A stretch of DNA of 23,314 nt from an uncultured Desulfuromonas sp. (GCA_937982495.1 CALJLX010000037.1:1-23314); one strand, 5' to 3'; positions 7,452 through 16,004 are shown, numbered from the stretch's first letter. The notes: generated from the letters alone by a model not told the origin. Made by a program: numbers and translations.

Positions 7452-10400
7452 ATGACGGTTTTCGCCGATTCGTATTCCGACTCTCCATCCCGCGCCAAAC
7501 TCAATGAGCTCTTTGCCCGGGTCGAGAAGCTGCTGGCCGCCGAGTCCGATACACTTCGCCGCACATTGGCGCTCGACCTGGGACAGCTCTTTCGACAAAG
7601 CATCCATCCGGCCTATCTGCTCTCCCTGTCCCCCGACACCCTGGCCCATTGGCTCCCGCGTCTGGTCGACTGTCTGGAATCGCGAGGGACCGGCGTCGGC
7701 GTTTTCCTTATCAACCTTGAGGATGGACATCCTCTTCTCGTTTGCACTTCCCCCGATGCGCCCTTTCTGGTCGATTCCCTACTGGTTCAACTCAAGAGCA
7801 GGGAAATGCCCTTTCACTTGATCTGCCATCCGAGTTTTCCCGTTCTGCGTGAGACAAATCAATTGCTCCGTCTCGGAGAGCGGGCCGGGGACGCGCCCCG
7901 GGAATCGCTGATCCTCGCGGAACTGGCGGTTCTTCCCGAAACCGCCGCCGAACTTGTCGCTCCGGTTCATCAGGCCTTGAATGCCGCCCTGGTGGTGGAG
8001 CAGGCGCGGGGTGATCTGGAAAAAAGCCTGGCCGCCACCCTGTCCATCGCCGAGGCGGGCGGCCAGGGTGAGTTCTGGCGGTGGCTTGCCGACGGGAATT
8101 TTCTTCCCTTTGCCTATCGTCGCCACCGGGTTGTGAAGGGGGGGGGCGGCGCTGGGGCTTTCGAGCTTCAGGATGCAGGGATGCTGGGCATTTCCCTGCC
8201 CGATGATGCCGGGGCCGGGATGCGGCGTCGGCTGGGAGACGGGGTGCTTGTGGCGGTCGAAACGACCGCCGTGACCAGTCCCTTGTTGCGTGCCGAAAAG
8301 CTGGTCTGTATCGGCTGTTTCACGGCGAGCGCCGACGGTCTTTCCGAAATTCATGAATTTTTTGGGCTGTTCAGCGAGAAGGTGCGGGGTGAACCGGCCT
8401 GGCAGATTCCGGCGCTGCGGCGTCGGATTGAAGAAGCGCTGAAATTTTCCGGGTTTTCGCGGGGGAGTCACGGCTATCGCAACACCGTAAAAATTTTCAA
8501 CGCTTTCCCCAAGGTAGAGCTTTTCTTTCTCGAAGCCAAGGAGCTGGCGGCGGCCGTTCGTTCCGTCGCCGCCATGTCCCGGGATACCCTGGTGCGCATC
8601 ATTGCCGCCGCTTCCCCGGCTCTTTCCGGATTGACTCTGTTTCTCATTCTGCCCCGGGGGAGTTACCCGGAGGAAACCATGGCGCGGGTGGAGCGCTACC
8701 TGCGGCGGTTTTTTTCCGCCCCCGCCGCGGAAATTTCGCTGGTTCAGGTGACCACTGAACATACTCTGCACCACGCCCGACTCCTTCCCCGCCGTGAGCC
8801 GGTCCGTTTCGATCCGGCCGTTCTCGAACGCTGTCTGTCGCGCATGCTTCGCCCCTGGTCCGGGCGCCTGCGTCGGCTGCTCGAACATGCCCACGGCGAG
8901 TCCGAAGGGCGACGGCTGTGGCGGGAGTTCGGGGAGAGTTTCGACGAAGCCTATCGCAACCGGGTGCATCCCCGCTTTGCCCAGCGTGATGTGCTCCATC
9001 TTGATCGGGTGGCGAGGGAGCAGATCGAAAGTTTCGATCTCTGGGGACCCTTCGCCGGGGTGGAGCGCTACTACCGCCTGCAGTTCTACAGCTCCCGGCG
9101 CAGTTATCTCAACGATCTGATGCCGATTCTACAGAACCTGGGGCTGTCGGTCATCGAAGAGATCGATTTCGATCTGCCCGGGCCGACGGGGCTGCTGCAT
9201 ATCAAAAGCTTCGCCCTTTTCGGCCAACAGGGGGAGCTTGCCGATCGGCGCGAAATTCTGCTGGAAGCCCTGGCCGCCATCCGCGGGGGGGAACTGGAAA
9301 ACGATTACCTCAACCAACTGCTGGTGCCGACCGGATTGGGCTGGAAGGAAATCGACATCTTCCGCGCCTACCGCAACTACTTCTTCCAGCTCGGCACTCC
9401 CTTCAGTAAAAAGCGGGTGGCCTATGCCCTGATCAACAATGCCGCCGTGGCCCTGCTCCTCTATCGCTACTTCGAGGGACGCTTCAAGGACGATGCGGCC
9501 TGGCGGGATATTTCCGTTCGCGAGGAGCAGGTACTTTCGCCGTTGCGGCAGGAAATCGTCGAGGCCCTGCGCGAGGTGAGCGACGTCAACGAAGATCAGA
9601 TCCTGCGCACCCTCTTCAACCTCATCGACTCGACGGTGCGCAGCAACTTCTTTGTCCGGCGGCACCGCGGCGATTATCTGCTCTCTTTCAAGATCAATGC
9701 CCTGGGGATCATCGACATGCCTGCTCCCCGCCCCATGTTCGAGATCTACGTCCATTCCGCCGCCATGGAGGGGATTCATCTGCGCGGCGGCAAGGTGGCG
9801 CGCGGCGGCATCCGCTGGTCCGACCGTCCCGACGACTTCCGCACCGAGGTTCTCGGCCTGATGAAAACGCAGATGGCCAAGAACGCCCTGATTGTGCCCG
9901 TCGGTTCGAAGGGTGGGTTCGTCGTCAAGACCCCCTACCGCGAACGGGAAGAGGGGATGGCCCTGGCCAAGGCCGCCTACCGGACCCTGATCCAGGGATT
10001 GCTTGATTTGACGGACAACCGGGTGAGCGATGGGATCCGTCGGCCCGAGGGGATCGTCGCTTACGACGCCGAAGATCCCTACCTGGTGGTGGCCGCCGAC
10101 AAGGGAACGGCTCATCTCCCCGACACCGCCAACGAACTGAGCCAGGGTTACGGTTTCTGGCTCGATGACGCCTTCGCCAGCGGCGGCTCGCGGGGATACA
10201 GCCACAAGGCCCTGGGGATTACCGCTCGGGGCGCCTGGGAGTGCGTCAAACGCCATTTCCGCGAGCTTGGCCACGATACCCAGAGCGAGCCTTTCACCGT
10301 GGTCGGCATCGGCGACATGAGCGGCGACGTTTTCGGCAACGGCATGCTCCAATCCCGCTGCATCCGGCTGCTCGCCGCCTTCGACCATCGCCACATCTTT

Positions 10401-12170
10401 CTCGATCCAGACCCCGATCCGGAAGCTTCCTTCAGCGAGCGGCAACGCCTTTTTCGGCGGTCCCGTTCCAGTTGGGACGATTACGACCGCGCCCTGATCT
10501 CGCGGGGAGGCGGGGTCTATCCCCGGACGGCCAAGGAGATTCCGTTGTCGCCCGCGGTTCGCGCCTGGCTCGGGGTACGCCACGAAACCCTCGACCCCGA
10601 CGGGCTGATTCGCCTGCTGTTGACCGCCGAGGTCGATCTGCTCTGGAACGGCGGCATCGGCACCTACGTCAAGGCCGGTGCGGAAAAGAACGAGGAGGTC
10701 GGCGACCGGGCCAACGACAAGGTGCGGGTCGACGGCTGCCGGCTGCGAGCCAGGGTCGTGGGGGAGGGGGGGAACCTCGGCTTCACCCAGCGCGGCCGGA
10801 TCGACTATGCCCTGGCCGGTGGGCGGATCAACACCGACGCGGTGGATAACTCCGGCGGAGTCGATTGCAGCGACCATGAGGTCAATCTCAAGATCTTCAT
10901 GCAGCATCTCCTCGGCCAGGGCGTTCTCGCCGGTCAGGACGCCCGGGATGCGCTGCTGCGGGCATTGACGGACGAGGTCTGCGCAGCGGTGCTGGCCGAC
11001 AACTACGGGCAAAGCCTCTGCCTGAGCCTCGATCAACGGCGCTGTCTGCGCGAAGTCGAGCCCCATCTGCAACATTGCGAGCGCCTGGCCCGCGCCGGAC
11101 TCATGGATCGGCGCGGCGAATATCTTCCTTCCGAGAAGGAAGTCCTGGCCCGCGATCCCCGGGTTTTTACCCGGCCGGAACTGGCGATCCTCATGGCCTA
11201 CGGCAAAATGCAGATTTATCAGAACCTGCTCGATGCCGACCTGGTCTCATCGCCGGACGTTCGGGCGCTCTATCTGCCTTCCTATTTCCCGAAAGCGCTC
11301 CAGGATCGTTACGGGGAACATTTTTCCGGCCATCCCCTGGCCGCAGAGATCACCGCGACGGTCATTACCAATTACCTCGTCGACCGGGGCGGGAGCGCCC
11401 TGATCAACAGCCTTTGCGACCGGCACGGCTTGTCTCCGGTCGCGGTTACGTCAAGCTGGCTCGGTTTCGACCGGGTTCTTGACGGCGAAACCCTGCGCCG
11501 GGCGGTCCATGCCCTGGACAATCGCATGCCGGCCGACCGGCAGCTCGAACTCTTGCTCGGCCTTGAGGACACCCTGGTTGCCTTCTGCGACTGGGCGCTG
11601 GCCCACGATCTGGAAATGGCCCCGCAGAGTTCTCGGGTCGCCTCTCTGCGGGAACAGCTCGCGGCTTTCGAGAAAGTCCTCGGTGGATTGCTTCCCGAAG
11701 AGGAATGGCAACGCTGCAAGAATGTTGCGCAAACGGTTGAAGAGCAGGGGATGAGCGCCGAATTGGCTCGACGTTTTTCCCTACTGGGAGCGTTTCGGGA
11801 TTTCCTGCCCGTGGTGATGTTGAACGAGGAGGCCGGCGGCGAACTTTACGCCACGGCGCGGGCCTTTCTCGACCTGCGCCGTCTGCTCGGTCTCGACGAA
11901 CTGGCGCGGTTGGCCCGCACGGTTCCCCTGCGGGATCAGTGGGACCGCCAGGCGTTGCGCGCCGTCACCAGCGCTTTCGAACGGGTCGGTTTCCGCCTGA
12001 CCAAGCGGGTGCTGGAGGACTACTCGGGCAATCCCGAAGCCTGTCTGGCCGCTCGCCGCCGCGAGCTCAACGGCTTCCAGCGTCTGCGCGAGAGCCTGCG
12101 CGGCCTGACCCTGGTCAACTACCATCCCCTGCTCATCATTGCCGAAGCGGCCGAGGAGCTTCTGCCTTGA
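7452..12170 (+). CDS. NAD-specific glutamate dehydrogenase, large (about 180 kDa) class
   Basis: A 1572-residue protein of the large NAD-dependent glutamate dehydrogenase family, which oxidises L-glutamate to 2-oxoglutarate and ammonium. The long N-terminal part (about 1-700) corresponds to the regulatory ACT-like region of this class. The catalytic core includes GGKVARGGIRWSDRPDDF (from residue 778) and AKNALIVPVGSKGGFV (809-824, with K820 in the catalytic GSKGG). A dinucleotide-binding stretch VGIGDMSGDVFGNG follows at about 951-964, and then WNGGIGTYVKA. The C-terminal domain (about 1230-1572) is helical. The start has a strong AGGAGG site a few bases upstream. It stands alone between two operons. 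In this lineage it probably feeds amino-acid carbon into the TCA cycle (inference). Confidence 0.96.
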   Translation: MTVFADSYSDSPSRAKLNELFARVEKLLAAESDTLRRTLALDLGQLFRQSIHPAYLLSLSPDTLAHWLPRLVDCLESRGTGVGVFLINLEDGHPLLVCTSPDAPFLVDSLLVQLKSREMPFHLICHPSFPVLRETNQLLRLGERAGDAPRESLILAELAVLPETAAELVAPVHQALNAALVVEQARGDLEKSLAATLSIAEAGGQGEFWRWLADGNFLPFAYRRHRVVKGGGGAGAFELQDAGMLGISLPDDAGAGMRRRLGDGVLVAVETTAVTSPLLRAEKLVCIGCFTASADGLSEIHEFFGLFSEKVRGEPAWQIPALRRRIEEALKFSGFSRGSHGYRNTVKIFNAFPKVELFFLEAKELAAAVRSVAAMSRDTLVRIIAAASPALSGLTLFLILPRGSYPEETMARVERYLRRFFSAPAAEISLVQVTTEHTLHHARLLPRREPVRFDPAVLERCLSRMLRPWSGRLRRLLEHAHGESEGRRLWREFGESFDEAYRNRVHPRFAQRDVLHLDRVAREQIESFDLWGPFAGVERYYRLQFYSSRRSYLNDLMPILQNLGLSVIEEIDFDLPGPTGLLHIKSFALFGQQGELADRREILLEALAAIRGGELENDYLNQLLVPTGLGWKEIDIFRAYRNYFFQLGTPFSKKRVAYALINNAAVALLLYRYFEGRFKDDAAWRDISVREEQVLSPLRQEIVEALREVSDVNEDQILRTLFNLIDSTVRSNFFVRRHRGDYLLSFKINALGIIDMPAPRPMFEIYVHSAAMEGIHLRGGKVARGGIRWSDRPDDFRTEVLGLMKTQMAKNALIVPVGSKGGFVVKTPYREREEGMALAKAAYRTLIQGLLDLTDNRVSDGIRRPEGIVAYDAEDPYLVVAADKGTAHLPDTANELSQGYGFWLDDAFASGGSRGYSHKALGITARGAWECVKRHFRELGHDTQSEPFTVVGIGDMSGDVFGNGMLQSRCIRLLAAFDHRHIFLDPDPDPEASFSERQRLFRRSRSSWDDYDRALISRGGGVYPRTAKEIPLSPAVRAWLGVRHETLDPDGLIRLLLTAEVDLLWNGGIGTYVKAGAEKNEEVGDRANDKVRVDGCRLRARVVGEGGNLGFTQRGRIDYALAGGRINTDAVDNSGGVDCSDHEVNLKIFMQHLLGQGVLAGQDARDALLRALTDEVCAAVLADNYGQSLCLSLDQRRCLREVEPHLQHCERLARAGLMDRRGEYLPSEKEVLARDPRVFTRPELAILMAYGKMQIYQNLLDADLVSSPDVRALYLPSYFPKALQDRYGEHFSGHPLAAEITATVITNYLVDRGGSALINSLCDRHGLSPVAVTSSWLGFDRVLDGETLRRAVHALDNRMPADRQLELLLGLEDTLVAFCDWALAHDLEMAPQSSRVASLREQLAAFEKVLGGLLPEEEWQRCKNVAQTVEEQGMSAELARRFSLLGAFRDFLPVVMLNEEAGGELYATARAFLDLRRLLGLDELARLARTVPLRDQWDRQALRAVTSAFERVGFRLTKRVLEDYSGNPEACLAARRRELNGFQRLRESLRGLTLVNYHPLLIIAEAAEELLP

Positions 12171-12254
12171 ACGGGGGACTCCCCGGATTTTTCCCGGGGA
12201 TTAAAATATCCCTGAAATATCCATGGGTTGATGATGGATTTCGGTCGAAAAAGG

Positions 12255-12283
12255 TAGACAGGGGAATTTCGCCGTGCTATAAA
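12255..12283 (+). promoter_or_regulatory. Sigma-70-type promoter for the panB leader
   Basis: TAGACA (12255-12260, five of six matches to the -35 consensus) is separated by 17 bases from TATAAA (12278-12283, five of six to the -10). A TG sits one base before the -10 (extended -10). The start of transcription would be near 12290, leaving about 234 bases of leader before the panB start. It lies well clear of the gdh stop at 12170. Confidence 0.65.
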
Positions 12284-12330
12284 AAATCCCGTTTTTTGGA
12301 TTGTTTAAAGACCGTTAACGGAGCGTCGCC

Positions 12331-12462
12331 CGGAACCTGAGCCGGAGCAAAACATGCGCTCCGCGAACGGTCGACCCGACATAGCAATACCGCCTGGATC
12401 CGCGGACCGGGACGGAAGGTGAGCGGATGGGAGGGCAGGTGCCCTGCCGAAACCGTTAACGC
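12331..12462 (+). promoter_or_regulatory. Candidate structured leader RNA of panBCD (pan-motif-like, tandem)
   Basis: Two related copies are seen. Copy 1 (12331-12371) begins CGGAACCTGAGCCGGA; copy 2 (12413-12454) begins CGGAAGGTGAGCGGAT. Both place a local hairpin after TGAGC and then GAA. The flanking triplets change together: ACC pairs with GGT in copy 1, and GGT with ACC in copy 2. Copy 1 has a 6-bp stem CGGAGC / GCTCCG; copy 2 has GGCAGG / CCTGCC. From established knowledge, 'pan' RNAs are tandem hairpins with conserved unpaired adenosines found upstream of pantothenate genes in Firmicutes, Chloroflexi and deltaproteobacteria. Location and tandem form fit, but I could not run a covariance model. 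The octamer CGTTAACG flanks the region (12313-12320 and 12454-12461) and can close it. Confidence 0.55.
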
Positions 12463-12493
12463 GCCTTTCGGACGGCTTCCGAAGGGCTTTTTT
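12463..12493 (+). terminator. Intrinsic terminator/attenuator ahead of panB
   Basis: A 9-bp stem GCCTTTCGG / CCGAAGGGC (one G-T pair) with loop ACGGCTT is followed by six T residues (12488-12493). It lies between the leader promoter and the panB start, 30 bases before the start codon, so it can attenuate panB. Competing pairings exist: CCGAAA of leader copy 2 (12447-12452) with TTTCGG of the stem (12466-12471), and CGGAAG (12413-12418) with CTTCCG (12476-12481). These could form an antiterminator (inference). Confidence 0.8.
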
Positions 12494-12508
12494 ATTGCCT
12501 GTGGGCAA

Positions 12509-12514
12509 GAGGGG
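12509..12514 (+). promoter_or_regulatory. Ribosome binding site that selects the panB TTG start
   Basis: GAGGGG directly abuts an in-frame ATG at 12515, leaving no spacer, but stands nine bases before a TTG at 12524. That spacing favours TTG as the start codon. Confidence 0.55.
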
Positions 12515-12523
12515 ATGTGCCTT

Positions 12524-13327
12524 TTGAAAAAGACGAAGACCATACTCGATATAAGCCGGATGAAGGTCGAAGGAGAAAAGATCACCGTTCTCACCGCCTA
12601 CGACTATCCGTTCGCGCGCCTCATGGATCTGGCGGGGATCGACATGATCCTCGTCGGCGACTCGGTCGGCACCGTCGTCGCCGGTTACGACAATACCCTG
12701 CCGGTGACGCTGGAAGAGATGCTCTATCATACTCGCGCCGTGGTGCGCGGTACCTCCTCGGCCCTGGTCGTGACCGACATGCCTTTTCTCTCCTATCAGG
12801 TCGATCTCGCCGAGGCCCGACGCAACGCCGGCCGATTGATCAAGGAGGGGGGGGCGCAGGCGGTCAAACTCGAAGGGGGCGAAAACATCGCCGCCACCAT
12901 CCGCGCCATCATCGACATGGATATTCCGGTGGTCGGCCACATCGGCCTGACCCCACAGTCGATCCATCGCATGGGCGGTTTCCGGGTGCAGGGGAAGGAA
13001 GACCTCCAGGCCCGGCAACTGCTCGCCGACGCCCGCGCCGTCGAGCAGGCCGGCGCCTTCGCCCTGGTCCTCGAAGGCATTCCCGCTTCCCTGGCCCGGG
13101 AGATCACCGAGACCGTCGCTATTCCCACCATCGGCATCGGCGCCGGGGTGCACTGCGACGGGCAGGTGCTGGTGATTCACGACATCCTCGGGCTTTGCGA
13201 GAAGTATTCCCCCAAATTCGTCAAACGCTTCGCCGACGTTTCCGAGACCATCAGCCGGGGGATCAGCGACTACATCCGCGAGGTCAAGGCCGGCACTTTC
13301 CCCGACGACGAACACTCTTTCAAATAG
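12524..13327 (+). CDS. panB: 3-methyl-2-oxobutanoate hydroxymethyltransferase PanB
   Basis: A 267-residue enzyme (from the TTG at 12524) that makes ketopantoate from 2-oxoisovalerate and methylene-tetrahydrofolate, the first committed step of pantothenate synthesis. Motifs: TAYDYPFARL (24-33), VGDSVGTV with metal ligand D46, VVTDMPFLSYQ with D85, KLEGGE with E117, GHIGLTPQS, VLEGIP with E184, and IGIGAGVHCDGQ. The start MKKTKTILDISRMK matches the length of homologues. The ATG at 12515 would add three residues and has no spacer from the GAGGGG motif. The frame continues upstream through the attenuator, which is not believable as protein. It is first gene of panBCD. Confidence 0.95.
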   Translation: MKKTKTILDISRMKVEGEKITVLTAYDYPFARLMDLAGIDMILVGDSVGTVVAGYDNTLPVTLEEMLYHTRAVVRGTSSALVVTDMPFLSYQVDLAEARRNAGRLIKEGGAQAVKLEGGENIAATIRAIIDMDIPVVGHIGLTPQSIHRMGGFRVQGKEDLQARQLLADARAVEQAGAFALVLEGIPASLAREITETVAIPTIGIGAGVHCDGQVLVIHDILGLCEKYSPKFVKRFADVSETISRGISDYIREVKAGTFPDDEHSFK

Positions 13328-13337
13328 AAAGGCGGTA

Positions 13338-13392
13338 ACCAGTGACGAGTGACGAGTCACTGATTACTCGTCACCTGTCACTAGTCACTGGT
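13338..13392. repeat. Heptamer-unit inverted repeat element, copy 2
   Basis: The left arm has AGTGACG twice in tandem (13341-13354). The right arm has CGTCACC, TGTCACT and AGTCACT in tandem (13369-13389). The outer stem ACCAGTGAC / GTCACTGGT (13338-13346 with 13384-13392) is perfect, and an inner 9-bp stem GTGACGAGT / ACTCGTCAC can also form. It fills the panB-panC gap and shares its 7-bp unit with the element before tsaD. Confidence 0.85.
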
Positions 13393-13398
13393 ATAAAC

Positions 13399-14250
13399 AT
13401 GCAAATCATCACCGACGTCCAAGAGATGCAGGCGCGTTGCCTGGCCGCACGCGCGGCGGGAAAGCGGATTGCGTTCGTGCCGACCATGGGCTATCTGCAC
13501 AACGGTCATCGCTCCCTCCTCGACGCAGGGCGTAAGCGGGGAGACCTGCTGGTGCTGTCGATCTTCGTCAACCCGACCCAGTTCGGCCAGGGGGAGGATT
13601 TCGCATCCTACCCTCGCGATCTGACCCGCGATGCCGCTCTCGCCGAAGCCGCCGGAGTCGACTGGATCTTCGCGCCCGAGGCGGGGCAGATGTATCCCCG
13701 CGGCTACGCCACCTACGTCGATGTCGAAGGGCTCACCGATACCCTCTGCGGGCGCAGCCGGCCGGGGCATTTTCGCGGGGTGACGACGGTGGTGAGCAAG
13801 CTCTTTCTCATCGTTCAGCCCCATGTCGCCCTCTTCGGGCGCAAGGATTTCCAGCAGCTGGCGGTGATCAAGCGGATGACGGCGGATCTCAACCTGCCGG
13901 TGGAGATCGTCGGCATGCCCATCGTCCGCGAAGCCGACGGCCTTGCCATGAGCTCCCGCAACGTCTATCTTTCTCCCGCTCAGCGGACCCAGGCCCTGTG
14001 CCTGGTCGACGCCCTGCGCCTGGCGGCCGCGTTGGCGCGGCGCGGGGAAACTTCCGCCGCGCGCCTCATCGCGGCGGCCCGGGCGCGGATCGAGCGCGAA
14101 GCGGAAGCGCAGGTCGATTATATCCAGATCTGTCATCAGCTGACCCTCGAAGACCAGTCGACGGTCGACGGCGATTCGGTGCTGCTGCTGGCGGTGAAAG
14201 TGGGGAATACCCGTCTGATTGATAATGCTTATCTATTCGAGGAGGTATGA
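13399..14250 (+). CDS. panC: Pantothenate synthetase (pantoate--beta-alanine ligase) PanC
   Basis: A 283-residue ATP-dependent ligase that joins pantoate and beta-alanine through a pantoyl-adenylate. Visible nucleotidyltransferase motifs are PTMGYLHNGH (28-37, HIGH-like), FVNPTQF (56-62), GRSRPGHFRGV (118-128), GRKDFQQL (147-154) and MSSRNVYL (184-191, KMSKS-like). The ATG at 13399 gives the normal MQIITDVQEM start. The frame open from 13342 translates the heptamer repeat (SLITRHLSLVTG) and is rejected. The stop overlaps the first possible ATG of panD. Confidence 0.97.
   Translation: MQIITDVQEMQARCLAARAAGKRIAFVPTMGYLHNGHRSLLDAGRKRGDLLVLSIFVNPTQFGQGEDFASYPRDLTRDAALAEAAGVDWIFAPEAGQMYPRGYATYVDVEGLTDTLCGRSRPGHFRGVTTVVSKLFLIVQPHVALFGRKDFQQLAVIKRMTADLNLPVEIVGMPIVREADGLAMSSRNVYLSPAQRTQALCLVDALRLAAALARRGETSAARLIAAARARIEREAEAQVDYIQICHQLTLEDQSTVDGDSVLLLAVKVGNTRLIDNAYLFEEV
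14240..14245 (+). promoter_or_regulatory. Ribosome binding site that decides the panD start
   Basis: AGGAGG ends one base before the ATG at 14247 but ten bases before the ATG at 14256. The second spacing is functional, so translation of panD probably starts at 14256. Confidence 0.6.
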
Positions 14251-14255
14251 ACAAG

Positions 14256-14654
14256 ATGCGGAAAATGCTCAAGTCGAAGATCCACCGCGCCACCGTTACC
14301 GGAGCCGACCTGCATTACGAGGGGAGTATCACCATCGATCCCCTGCTGATGAAAGAGGCCGACATTCTCGATAACGAATTCGTCGACATCTGGAACGTCA
14401 ACTTCGGCACCCGGTTCGCTACCTACGCCATCGCCGGCCAGCCCGGCAGCGGCACCATCTGCATCAACGGCGCGGCGGCGCGCCTGGTAGCCAAGGGCGA
14501 TCTCGTCATCATCGCCAGCTGGAAAGAGATGAACGACGTCGAGGCCCGGGCGCATAAGCCCAAGCTGGTCTTCGTCGACGGGAAAAACCGCCGCGTCGAG
14601 GCCGAACGCACCCACGAAAATCCCGGCCAGGGCGAACTGCAAGAGGCGATCTGA
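14256..14654 (+). CDS. panD: Aspartate 1-decarboxylase PanD
   Basis: A 132-residue pyruvoyl-dependent enzyme that makes beta-alanine from L-aspartate. The proenzyme cleaves itself within HYEGSITID, at G23-S24 when numbered from the 14256 start (E. coli cleaves at G24-S25). Other family marks are KIHRATVTGADL, WNVNFGTRFATYAI, NGAAARLVAKGDLVIIASW and HKPKLVFVD. The alternative ATG at 14247 would add MNK and overlap the panC stop as ATGA, but its ribosome site is too close. With panB and panC it supplies the whole pantothenate branch except ketopantoate reductase. Confidence 0.95.
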   Translation: MRKMLKSKIHRATVTGADLHYEGSITIDPLLMKEADILDNEFVDIWNVNFGTRFATYAIAGQPGSGTICINGAAARLVAKGDLVIIASWKEMNDVEARAHKPKLVFVDGKNRRVEAERTHENPGQGELQEAI

Positions 14655-14658
14655 CGTC

Positions 14659-15930
14659 GTGTCCACCCTCTTTCTCGCCCGCTATCTGGTGCCCGTCACC
14701 GCGCCCCCGATCGAAGACGGCGCCCTGCTGGTCGACGGCGGGCGCATTCTTGAAGTCGGTGCCCGAAAATCCCTGACCGCGGCCTTTCCGGAGGCCGCGG
14801 TCGTCGATTTCGGCGATGCCATTCTGCTGCCCCCCCTGGTCAATGCTCATACCCATCTGGAGCTGACCCATTTTCCCCGCTGGCGCGCCGAAGCCGGGGA
14901 GACCATCGCTCCCGGCGGCGACTTCGTCGACTGGATCCTGCACGTCATCCGGGTCAAGCGCGGCCTTCCCCTCCATCGTTTCGAGTCCTCCGTGGCGGCG
15001 GGGATTGCCGCCTCCCTCGCCGCCGGCACCGGCGCGGTGGGGGATATCCTTTCCTACTTTCCCGCCCGCACGGCCTACCGGCACAGTCCGTTGAAGGGTC
15101 GGCTCTATCTGGAAACCCTCGGCCTCGATCCCGCCCAGGGACGACAGCTGCTCAGTCGCATCGGAACCCTCCTCGACGAAAAACGGGCCGGACAGCTGCG
15201 GCTTGGCATCGCTCCCCATTCGAGCTATTCCCTCTCCGCCGACTATCTCGCCCAGATCATGGATTTCGCCCGTCGGCGGAAGGTGGCAACCACCCTGCAT
15301 CTGGCCGAAGCCCCGGCCGAAGTAAGTTTCATCCGGGATTCGACCGGGCCCCTCGCCGACAAACTTTACCCCTACGTCGGCTGGCAGGGGATGGCCCCGC
15401 CCCCGGCGCGCCGCTCCCCCGTCGCCTGGGCCGAGCAGTGCGGCGCGCTCGTTCCCTCCTGCCTGCTCGCCCACGGCGTGCAGATCGATGCCGATGACGC
15501 CGCGCGCCTTGCCCGGGCCGGTTCCACCGTCGTCTGCTGCCCCCGCTCCAATGCCCGCCTCGGCGTCGGCCGGCTGCCGGTGGAACTCTACCGCGCCGCC
15601 GGGGTCCCCCTGGCCCTGGGGACCGACAGCCTCGCCAGCAACGAAACCCTCTCGGTCTGGGATGAAATCGCCTTTGCCCGGCAGTGGCTCGCGGGCAAGG
15701 TCGAACCCGCCGAACTGCTGGCCATGGCCACCATCCACGGCGCTCGCGCCCTCGGCGTGGCCGCCGACCAGGGGGAGCTCAAGGCCGGACTGGGCTGCAA
15801 CTTCCAGGTACTCAAACCTGCCAAACTGCCTGCCTTTGCCGAACTCGAAGAATTCCTCTGCGCCCCGGGGCGCAGCGCCGAAGTCGTCTCCCTCTTCCTC
15901 GATGCCTGGGATGTGTTGCAAAAGTCCTGA
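14659..15930 (+). CDS. Amidohydrolase-superfamily metal-dependent hydrolase (possible deaminase)
   Basis: A 423-residue cytoplasmic enzyme starting with GTG four bases after panD, with AAGAGG about a dozen bases upstream. Metal ligands of the amidohydrolase fold are visible: H64 and H66 (NAHTHLE), H214 in LHLAEAPAE (with E217), H272 in LLAHGV, and D323 in LGTDSLASNE. This pattern matches the cytosine/adenosine/aminodeoxyfutalosine deaminase and chlorohydrolase subgroup. Futalosine-pathway menaquinone synthesis is used by relatives, so aminodeoxyfutalosine deaminase is a reasonable guess, but the sequence alone does not prove the substrate. It is probably read through from panBCD. Confidence 0.85.
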   Translation: MSTLFLARYLVPVTAPPIEDGALLVDGGRILEVGARKSLTAAFPEAAVVDFGDAILLPPLVNAHTHLELTHFPRWRAEAGETIAPGGDFVDWILHVIRVKRGLPLHRFESSVAAGIAASLAAGTGAVGDILSYFPARTAYRHSPLKGRLYLETLGLDPAQGRQLLSRIGTLLDEKRAGQLRLGIAPHSSYSLSADYLAQIMDFARRRKVATTLHLAEAPAEVSFIRDSTGPLADKLYPYVGWQGMAPPPARRSPVAWAEQCGALVPSCLLAHGVQIDADDAARLARAGSTVVCCPRSNARLGVGRLPVELYRAAGVPLALGTDSLASNETLSVWDEIAFARQWLAGKVEPAELLAMATIHGARALGVAADQGELKAGLGCNFQVLKPAKLPAFAELEEFLCAPGRSAEVVSLFLDAWDVLQKS

Positions 15931-15944
15931 GCCGCCGCTATACT
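15916..15944 (+). promoter_or_regulatory. Sigma-70-type promoter for smpB
   Basis: TTGCAA (15916-15921), 17 bases, then TATACT (15939-15944). It overlaps the last codons of the amidohydrolase gene and would start transcription near 15951, about 55 bases before smpB. A 7-bp hairpin ACCGGCC / GGCCGGT (15964-15980) lies in the resulting leader; it has no T-run. Confidence 0.6.
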
Positions 15945-16004
15945 CACCCTTCCTGAAATCGATACCGGCCCCAGGCCGGTCAACTCCTTGGAAGAAGCGA
16001 GCCG

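Noticed and set aside
9129..11075. Long minus-strand frame opposite the glutamate dehydrogenase gene
   Set aside because: High G+C codon bias keeps the opposite strand open; it has no family motif and the plus-strand gene is certain. The same holds for long opposite frames at 669-2111, 4905-6329, 14509-15921 and 20476-21741.
12181..12199. Terminator after glutamate dehydrogenase
   Set aside because: CCCCGG / CCGGGG can form a 6-bp stem, but no T-run follows and an alternative GGGG/CCCC pairing competes; too weak to call.
12290..12493. Leader considered as 6S RNA
   Set aside because: It shares CCTGAGCCG and GCGCTCCGCG with E. coli 6S RNA, but the long rod with a central bubble could not be drawn convincingly, and the tandem copies upstream of panB fit a pan-type leader better. 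A covariance search would settle it.
13342..13398. 19-residue N-terminal extension of PanC
   Set aside because: It translates the second heptamer repeat; homologues begin at MQIITDV.
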